From Candidatus Woesearchaeota archaeon (GTDB taxonomy: Archaea; Nanobdellota; Nanobdellia; Woesearchaeales; BS150m-G63): a DNA stretch of 19,720 nt. Shown here piece by piece: positions 14,099-19,720 of the stretch. The notes beneath the pieces are model-generated. The model ran no database searches, had not been told where the DNA came from, and saw nothing but the letters and a program-made list of their open reading frames with translations. The stretch spans positions 1-19,720 of the forward strand of contig JAHWIG010000009.1 in the NCBI GenBank assembly GCA_019322735.1, in the 5' to 3' direction. Both the position numbers and the translations under genes were made by a program. Each line of letters opens with the position of its first letter. The first letter of the stretch is position 1.

Positions 14099-14168
14099 GT
14101 TGAACTCCCAAAAATCAACGAGATTTGCATCTCCAAGGTTTTCTCAAACTTTTTGAGTTCTCGAAAAC
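14099..14168 (+). repeat. Double-hairpin repeat element, copy D
   Basis: Starts 2 nt after the rnhB stop. GTTGA(14099-14103)/TCAAC(14115-14119), then GAGAT(14120-14124)/ATCTC(14129-14133), the linker CAAG, then a hairpin with outer arms GTTTT(14138-14142)/AAAAC(14164-14168) and inner arms CTCAAA(14143-14148)/TTTGAG(14152-14157). The order and the ATCTCCAAG junction match copies B and C, but the distal arms differ in sequence and still pair, as if structure were conserved. GAACTC(14102-14107) could instead pair with GAGTTC(14155-14160), giving an alternative fold. Confidence 0.65.
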
Positions 14169-14178
14169 TTTATATACT
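14168..14178 (+). promoter_or_regulatory. TATA box of smc
   Basis: CTTTATATACT lies about 55 nt before the GTG start at 14228, directly after repeat copy D. Transcription would start near 14200, leaving a leader of about 30 nt with GAGG at 14216-14219 as the ribosome site. Confidence 0.6.
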
Positions 14179-14227
14179 ATCTATCGTCTGTAATTATATG
14201 CTTTTTTAGTAAAAGAGGACGTTTAAA

Positions 14228-17200
14228 GTGACTAAGATAAATGGGTTGGTGATGCATGGCTTTAAGTCATTTGCAAAAAGAACAGAGTTGATCTTTGATA
14301 ACAAATTTAATGTTGTTCTTGGACCAAATGGTTCTGGTAAAAGCAATGTTCTTGATGCATTATGTTTTGTTCTTGGAAAGAGGTCTGCTAAATCATTAAG
14401 AGCAGAGAAAGCAGCAAATTTGATATATAATGGTGGCAAGAGCAAAACTCCGTCAAAACATGCAGAAGTCAGCATTATTTTTGATAATTCTAATAAAACA
14501 TTCCCTATAGATAGCGAGACCATTAAAGTAACAAGAATTATCAACCAAAGCGGCCAGTCTGTTTATAAGATTAATGATAAAAGACATACAAGACAGCAGG
14601 TTCTTGATTTATTGGCATTAGGAAAGATAAATCCTGACGGATATAATATTATTTTGCAGGGAGATATAACCAATTTTGTTAATATGTCCCCCACTGAGAG
14701 AAGGGAAGTGTTGGGAGAGATAGCCGGAATTTCTGTATATGAAGAAAAGAAGAATAAGGCTTTGAGAGAACTTGAAAAAGTTGATGTAAAGCTTGGTGAA
14801 GCAGATATTATTTTGAAAGAACGAGGAACCTACCTAAAGGAGTTAAGGAAAGAAAGGAACCAAGCTATGAAATTCAAGGAATTAAATGACCAGATTAATC
14901 AAAACAAGGCCAGTTTCCTTAAGATGCAGATGGATGGCAAGCAGACAAGGATTGATGAATTAGAAAATAGAAAAAGTAATCAAGAAAAAGACTTTAAGAA
15001 ATTCCAAGAACAGATTTCTAAACTTAAAGATGGGATTAGGGTAAAGAAAAAAGAGATATCAGAAATAACAGAGACTGTTGATAAGAAAGGAGATCAAAAT
15101 CTTACTAGATTAAATAAAGAAGTCGAGAACCTTAGAGTTTCTATAGCAACAAATAAGACAAGAGTGAGCTCATGTGATCATGAAATTTCAAGGATAGGGA
15201 CAAGAAAGAATCAATTGCTAAAAAATATCTTGGACATTGATGATAAAAGGGGGGATGTGCTTAAAGAAGTTGATGATCTGAAAGAACAAAGCTCTCGCTT
15301 AGGGAGAGAAGAACAAGATCTTTTGGAAAAGGTATCTGTTTTTAAGAAAAAGAATAAACTTGGAGAAGAAGCAGAACAGATTGAAAGAGATATTGAGGGG
15401 ATTGATAAATCAATTGAAGAACATCAGATTGATTCTCAGCAATTGAGTGAGAAACAACATGAATTATTTAGAAAAAAAGATGTTCTTGATATACAAATAA
15501 AGACTATTGATGAAAAGATTGCTAAAGTTGCCCAGGTTAGAAAGGAAAACAAAGGGCAAGTGAATGCATTGGAGAAGAAACGGTCAGAATTTAAGGTATC
15601 AACACTCGATTTAAATAAAACATTAGATGAAGATTCTGCTTTAGCTGCCCAACTTCATAATGCTAGGACTAAATTATTAACCGTAAAAGAAGAATTATCA
15701 AAAGTATCTGCAAGAAGTATAGGGATAAGAGAAAGATCATTAGCAAATGTTGCTGTTAATAATATAATAAGAAATAAATCAAAGTTCAAAGGGGTTCATG
15801 GAGTTATATCTGATTTAGGGGAAGTGAATTCTCAATATTCATTAGCCTTGGAGATTGCTGCAGGATATAGAGTTAAGAGCATTGTTGTTGAGAATGACCA
15901 GGTTGCTTCAGACTGCATTAATTATCTTAAAATCAATAAATTGGGTGTTGCTACATTTTTACCTTTAAATAAATTAAAAGAGGCCAAGCTTTCTTCTGGA
16001 TTTAAAGGCAAGCAGGGAGTTCATGGATCTGCTCTTGATCTTATATCTTTTGACCCTATGTTCAAAAAAGCATTCTCCTATGTATTTGGAAATACATTGG
16101 TTGTTGAGAATATTGATACTTCAAGAAATATTGGCATAGGTTCTGTAAGAATGGTCACATTGAATGGTGATTTGATGGAAGTAAGCGGAGCAATGCAGGG
16201 CGGATTCAGAAAAAGATCCCAGGGATTAGGCTTTAAGGAAAAAGAATTAAGTAAAAGTTTAAGTGAATTAGAAAACAGAAGCAGGGAATTAGAAAAAGTT
16301 ATTGATGTTCTTGAGAAAAAGAGAATTGAAAATGAAGATTTGATTCAAGAATTAAGAGAGAAAAAAGCTAATCTAGAAGGGGATATCATCAAGAGTGAAA
16401 AAAGCCTCCATCTGGATGAAGATGATCTTAGCGCATCGCAAGGATATAAAGATGAATTATTGAAAGAACAAAGAGATGCAGAAAAATCATTAGAGAATGT
16501 TCAGAGAAATATAGCAGAATCTAATAAAAAATTAATTGATATCAAGACAAGAAAGCAGAAGTTAAAGGAAAAGATTGGTCAAATCAAGAACCCTATATTA
16601 TTAGCAGAATTGAATAGCTTTGAGCAAAAGAGGCATGAAGTTAGGGAAGAAATCATTAAGGTGGATGCTAATATGAAGAATTTTCAAACTCAAGCTTCTG
16701 ATATGATGAGCAGGGAAAAAGAAAGCACAAATAAGATACTGAAACAATTGGAAAGAGAACACCATGAATTTGGTGATGAGATTATTACATTAAGAGAGAA
16801 GATAAAGGGGCAGCAAAAAGAATTAGGAGAGAAAGATGAAAATGTCAAGAATCTTTATTCTAAGTTTAGAGGATTATTTGACAAGAGAATGGAATTAAGT
16901 GATTCTGTAAATAAAGAAGAAAATAATGTTGATAAATTTGTTGAAAAATCCCATACAATTGAACAGAAAATAAATATGATTTCTTTAGATGGGGCAAAGT
17001 ATAAAGCAGAGTTTGCTGGATTGGAAGAAGAATTCTCTCAGTATAAAGGTGTTAAGCTTGTTAAAAAACAAGAGGAACAGTTGAAGAAAGAGATAAGAGA
17101 TTTTGAAAGAATGAGGCAGAATATAGGTTCAGTGAATATGAAAGCATTGGAAATATATGAATCTGTTGAAAGGCAGTTCAATGAATTATTGGATAAGAAA

Positions 17201-17716
17201 AATAAGCTTGATGATGAGAAAGGGGAGATATTGAATATGATGGGTGAGGTGGAAGGTAAGAAGACAGATATATTCATGAAGACCTTTGATGAGATTAATG
17301 GAAAATTCCAAGAGGTATTCTCTAAGATTTCAACAAAGGGCAGTCAGGTTTATTTAGAATTAGAGAATAAACAGAAACCATTTGAAGGTGGAATGAATAT
17401 CAAGGCCAAGATCACCGGAACTAGATATCTGGACATAAGGAGCCTAAGTGGTGGTGAAAAGACTTTAACTGCCTTAGCTTTCATCTTTTCAATACAGGAA
17501 TATGATCCTGCAAGCTTTTATATCTTAGATGAAGTTGATGCTGCTCTTGATAAACATAATTCTGAAAAATTAGCAGGATTAATCAGACAATATTCTGCTA
17601 ATGCCCAATATGTCATGATATCACATAATGATGCCATAATTTCTGAAGCAAATAATCTGTACGGATTGACTATGGATGAACATGGAATCAGTAAGGTTGT
17701 CAGTTTAAAGATTTGA
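14228..17716 (+). CDS. smc: Chromosome segregation protein SMC
   Basis: Chromosome condensation ATPase of 1162 residues, full length for the family. The N-terminal ATPase half has Walker A GPNGSGKSN at 32-40 and a Q-loop in ILQGDI. A long coiled coil follows, then the hinge (about 522-660, from GVHGVISDLG to SGAMQGGF), a second coiled coil, and the C-terminal half with signature LSGGEK at 1073-1078 and Walker B/D-loop DEVDAALD at 1101-1108. The GTG start is supported by GAGG 8 nt upstream and by the usual SMC N-terminus with G-F-K-S-F; no ATG fits better. No ScpA or ScpB gene follows directly, since the next gene has its own promoter and is unrelated. Confidence 0.97.
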   Translation: MTKINGLVMHGFKSFAKRTELIFDNKFNVVLGPNGSGKSNVLDALCFVLGKRSAKSLRAEKAANLIYNGGKSKTPSKHAEVSIIFDNSNKTFPIDSETIKVTRIINQSGQSVYKINDKRHTRQQVLDLLALGKINPDGYNIILQGDITNFVNMSPTERREVLGEIAGISVYEEKKNKALRELEKVDVKLGEADIILKERGTYLKELRKERNQAMKFKELNDQINQNKASFLKMQMDGKQTRIDELENRKSNQEKDFKKFQEQISKLKDGIRVKKKEISEITETVDKKGDQNLTRLNKEVENLRVSIATNKTRVSSCDHEISRIGTRKNQLLKNILDIDDKRGDVLKEVDDLKEQSSRLGREEQDLLEKVSVFKKKNKLGEEAEQIERDIEGIDKSIEEHQIDSQQLSEKQHELFRKKDVLDIQIKTIDEKIAKVAQVRKENKGQVNALEKKRSEFKVSTLDLNKTLDEDSALAAQLHNARTKLLTVKEELSKVSARSIGIRERSLANVAVNNIIRNKSKFKGVHGVISDLGEVNSQYSLALEIAAGYRVKSIVVENDQVASDCINYLKINKLGVATFLPLNKLKEAKLSSGFKGKQGVHGSALDLISFDPMFKKAFSYVFGNTLVVENIDTSRNIGIGSVRMVTLNGDLMEVSGAMQGGFRKRSQGLGFKEKELSKSLSELENRSRELEKVIDVLEKKRIENEDLIQELREKKANLEGDIIKSEKSLHLDEDDLSASQGYKDELLKEQRDAEKSLENVQRNIAESNKKLIDIKTRKQKLKEKIGQIKNPILLAELNSFEQKRHEVREEIIKVDANMKNFQTQASDMMSREKESTNKILKQLEREHHEFGDEIITLREKIKGQQKELGEKDENVKNLYSKFRGLFDKRMELSDSVNKEENNVDKFVEKSHTIEQKINMISLDGAKYKAEFAGLEEEFSQYKGVKLVKKQEEQLKKEIRDFERMRQNIGSVNMKALEIYESVERQFNELLDKKNKLDDEKGEILNMMGEVEGKKTDIFMKTFDEINGKFQEVFSKISTKGSQVYLELENKQKPFEGGMNIKAKITGTRYLDIRSLSGGEKTLTALAFIFSIQEYDPASFYILDEVDAALDKHNSEKLAGLIRQYSANAQYVMISHNDAIISEANNLYGLTMDEHGISKVVSLKI

Positions 17717-17719
17717 TAA

Positions 17720-17731
17720 AGTTTATATACT
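17720..17731 (+). promoter_or_regulatory. TATA box of the surface repeat protein
   Basis: AGTTTATATACT lies 4 nt after the smc stop and is centred about 28 nt before ATG 17753, the leaderless spacing. No Shine-Dalgarno is present. Confidence 0.6.
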
Positions 17732-17752
17732 ATTTATATTATAGATTAGTTC

Positions 17753-19720
17753 ATGCTGATAAAAAGAGGTATTTTGTTAGTCTTTATTTTTAGTTTTCTA
17801 GCCCTAGGAGTTTTTGCTCAAGAAGAAGATGTAGGGGATGTTTTTTCTGATATTGGAGATGTTGAATTAAAAGAAGATGCAGGTATGACTCCTGATAGTC
17901 CTTTTTATTTTATTGAAGACTTTTTTGAAGGCCTTCTTGTTGGTGATAACCCTGAATTGGCTTTGAGTTATAAGAATGAAAAGATAGTTGAAGCTAGGCA
18001 GATGATTGAACAAGGAAATGTTGAAGGTGCTAAGAAAGCACTTTTAAGGGCTGAAAAGTATGGTGAAATATTGAAGAGAGAAGTTTCTCCTGAGATTGAA
18101 AGAAAAGTAAGAGAGAGTAGCAAGGCAGTTAAAGAAGTTTTTGAAGATTTACTTGATGATATTAGTGGTGATGAATGGAAAGAAGTAAGAGAACAATTTG
18201 AAGAACATGGGAAAAGAGAAGATAAAATAGCATTGGCTGCTAAGGTTTCTAGTACTATCCAAAAATTATGTGAACAATTGTCTCAATTAGATCCTTTAGA
18301 GTATAGTCGTATATGTAAAACTGATGATGATTCTCCTGGTTGGCAACGTCAATTGGATAATAGATTAACAAAAGGACAAGAAAAAGAGGCTAAAGAATTT
18401 TTTGGAATTATGTCTACTTGTTTTGAGAATCCACAAGAATGTGAATGTGATAAGATTACAATACCTGCATTTGCAAAAAAATGTAATACCATGGCTCCAT
18501 TAGCTGCAAAGTGTATGGACGGAGATGAAGATGCTTGTGAAGAAATGGATGATATTGATGATGAAGAAGAAATGTTTGATTTACTTCCTGATTATTTAAA
18601 AGATGTATTGGGTGAAGTACAAGATAAATATGATGGGTCCAAATATGATTTACATATCCCGATAGAATGTCGAGAAGCTGGAGCTTTAAATCGAAAAGAT
18701 TGTGAACTTGTTATGTTTAAGAAACATGCTCCAGAAGAATGTGTTGAAGCATTAGAAAAAGGAAAAATAGACATTAAAAATCGAAGAAAGGCAGACAAAG
18801 CATGTGAAGAAATTATGTTTAAATCTGATGCACCAGAAGAATGCATTGAAGCAGGAATAAAGGACCATAAAGAATGTAATAAATTTATGTTTAAATTTGA
18901 CGCTCCAGAAGAATGCATTGAAGCAGGATTAACTGGTGAAGGAAGAAATGATTGGAAAGAATGTGACCTTATTAGATTTAAATTAGAATCTCCAGAAGAA
19001 TGCCTTGATGCCGGACTTACTGGCGCAGAAAGAAGCGATTATAAGAAATGTGATGTAATTAGATTTAAATTAGATGCTCCAGAAGAATGCCTTGATGCCG
19101 GACTTACTGGCAAGGGAAGGGGTGACTGGAAGAAATGTGAACTTATTCGGTTTAAATTAGATGCCCCAGAAGAATGCATTGAAGCAGGATTAACTGGTGA
19201 AGGAAGAAATGATTGGAAGGAGTGTGAGGCAATTAGATTTAAATCTGATGCACCAGAAGAATGCCTTGATGCTGGACTTACTGGTAAAGGAAGAAATGAT
19301 TGGAAGGAGTGTGAGGCAATTAGATTTAAATTAGATGCACCAGAAGAATGCCTTGATGCTGGACTTACTGGCAAAGGAAGAGATGATTGGAAGAAATGTG
19401 AACTTATTAGATTTAAATTAGATGCTCCAGAAGAATGCCTTGATGCTGGACTTACTGGTAAAGGAAGGGATGATTGGAAGAAATGTGATAAAATACAGAG
19501 AGAGCTCGAACGTGAAAGAGATGAAGAATGGGAACATGAAAGAAGAGAAAGAGATGAAGAGGAGAGGGAAAGGGATCGCGAACGTGATAATCAAGATTGG
19601 AATGAACCACCTGAAGGAGACTGGAATGAACCACCTGAAGGAGACTGGAATGAACCACCTGAAGGAGACTGGAATGAACCACCTGAAGGAGACTGGAATG
19701 AACCACCTGAAGGAGACTGG
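17753..19720 (+). CDS. Secreted cysteine-repeat protein, 3' end outside the window
   Basis: Open without a stop for 656 codons to the window edge, so the C-terminus is not seen. Residues 1-22 are a Sec signal peptide (MLIKRGILLVFIFSFLALGVFA), cut before Q23. Residues 44-140 (GMTPDSPFYFIEDFFEGL, then a charged helical region) resemble the DUF5667-type domain of archaeal and bacterial surface proteins. Residues about 200-300 are acidic, with scattered cysteines. Residues 303-580 are ten repeats with the core P-E-E-C-L-D-A-G and a second cysteine about 16 residues later. Then come a highly charged R/E/D stretch (about 580-614) and repeats of DWNEPPEG from 615. Each repeat could hold one disulfide or metal site outside the cell. 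A cell-surface stalk or adhesin is plausible, but function is unknown. It follows smc yet has its own promoter. Confidence 0.88.
   Translation, partial: MLIKRGILLVFIFSFLALGVFAQEEDVGDVFSDIGDVELKEDAGMTPDSPFYFIEDFFEGLLVGDNPELALSYKNEKIVEARQMIEQGNVEGAKKALLRAEKYGEILKREVSPEIERKVRESSKAVKEVFEDLLDDISGDEWKEVREQFEEHGKREDKIALAAKVSSTIQKLCEQLSQLDPLEYSRICKTDDDSPGWQRQLDNRLTKGQEKEAKEFFGIMSTCFENPQECECDKITIPAFAKKCNTMAPLAAKCMDGDEDACEEMDDIDDEEEMFDLLPDYLKDVLGEVQDKYDGSKYDLHIPIECREAGALNRKDCELVMFKKHAPEECVEALEKGKIDIKNRRKADKACEEIMFKSDAPEECIEAGIKDHKECNKFMFKFDAPEECIEAGLTGEGRNDWKECDLIRFKLESPEECLDAGLTGAERSDYKKCDVIRFKLDAPEECLDAGLTGKGRGDWKKCELIRFKLDAPEECIEAGLTGEGRNDWKECEAIRFKSDAPEECLDAGLTGKGRNDWKECEAIRFKLDAPEECLDAGLTGKGRDDWKKCELIRFKLDAPEECLDAGLTGKGRDDWKKCDKIQRELERERDEEWEHERRERDEEERERDRERDNQDWNEPPEGDWNEPPEGDWNEPPEGDWNEPPEGDWNEPPEGDW
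18659..19493 (+). repeat. Ten tandem two-cysteine coding repeats
   Basis: Units start at the proline codon of P-x-E-C at 18659, 18731, 18833, 18905, 18992, 19079, 19166, 19253, 19340 and 19427. Spacings are 72, 102, 72 and then 87 bp six times, i.e. 24, 34, 24 and 29 residues. The 29-residue units are very similar in DNA as well as protein (recent duplication), while the first three are diverged. All stay in frame. The last unit is incomplete at its end. Confidence 0.9.
19595..19720 (+). repeat. 24-bp tandem repeats encoding DWNEPPEG
   Basis: Five full 24-bp units (19595, 19619, 19643, 19667, 19691) and the first 6 bp of a sixth. Units 2-5 are identical; unit 1 differs by gat for gac. The array continues past the window edge, so copy number is unknown. 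Confidence 0.95.

Noticed and set aside
14199..14210. Three-codon upstream frame (ATG CTT TTT TAG) in the smc leader
   Set aside because: Too short to distinguish from chance. The GAGG before the GTG at 14228 explains initiation.
18592..19706. Long open frames on the minus strand across the surface repeat protein (repeating HSSGASNLN and VHSSLLQV peptides)
   Set aside because: They are the antisense of the in-frame coding repeats. They lack starts with promoters or ribosome sites, and the plus-strand frame has a signal peptide and known-style domains.
18659..19720. CRISPR-like or satellite array
   Set aside because: The 87-bp and 24-bp units have no unique spacers, keep one reading frame throughout and translate into ordered protein repeats.

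Overview
The window is AT-rich archaeal DNA, most likely from a small-genome DPANN-type archaeon (Woesearchaeota/Pacearchaeota-like). The evidence is archaeal-type alanyl-tRNA synthetase, Kae1 and SMC, many class III (archaellin/pilin) signal peptides, archaeal TATA boxes, and Shine-Dalgarno sequences of the GAGGTGAT type. Lineage is inferred from gene style only; no marker phylogeny was possible. Two start modes are visible. Genes whose TATA box lies about 25-30 nt before the start codon have no Shine-Dalgarno and look leaderless. Genes with a longer leader (about 50-65 nt from TATA to start) carry GAGG or GGTGAT just before the start.

Layout. Positions 46-3943 hold a pilin island: one pilin on the minus strand, then six plus-strand pilin-like genes in a tightly packed, partly overlapping run. 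Positions 4007-8700 hold the assembly machinery: a small winged-helix protein, a VirB11/FlaI-type secretion ATPase, two one-domain T2SSF/TadB-TadC/FlaJ-like membrane proteins, and a KaiC/FlaH-like RecA-fold ATPase. Together these look like a type IV pilus/archaellum-like system: the ATPase drives subunit movement through the membrane platform, and the pilins with one N-terminal hydrophobic helix form the filament. Positions 8844-11692 hold alaS and a small acidic zinc-finger protein. Then come a broken P-loop kinase (11745-12125), kae1 on the minus strand, a two-helix membrane protein, rnhB and smc (14228-17716). The last 2 kb is a secreted or surface repeat protein that runs off the window edge (17753 onward).

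The most unusual feature is a short dispersed element made of two consecutive hairpins joined by a TCTCCAAG-like sequence. It occurs four times: inside the pilin operon (1987-2058), twice in tandem in the alaS leader (8749-8850), and between rnhB and smc (14099-14168). Two copies have a 27-bp identical distal hairpin whose 3' arm contains the start codon of the next gene. Both also begin with a CACAATGAGA sequence that opens an in-frame extension of that gene. In the alaS leader the element carries a chain of tiny reading frames linked by ATGA overlaps. This looks like either a small repeat family that has landed at start codons or a translational control element.

Other points worth a look are a GC-rich inverted repeat inside the secretion ATPase gene, the kinase pseudogene, and the terminal repeat protein, which has ten two-cysteine repeats with periods of 24, 29 and 34 residues followed by near-identical 24-bp repeats.
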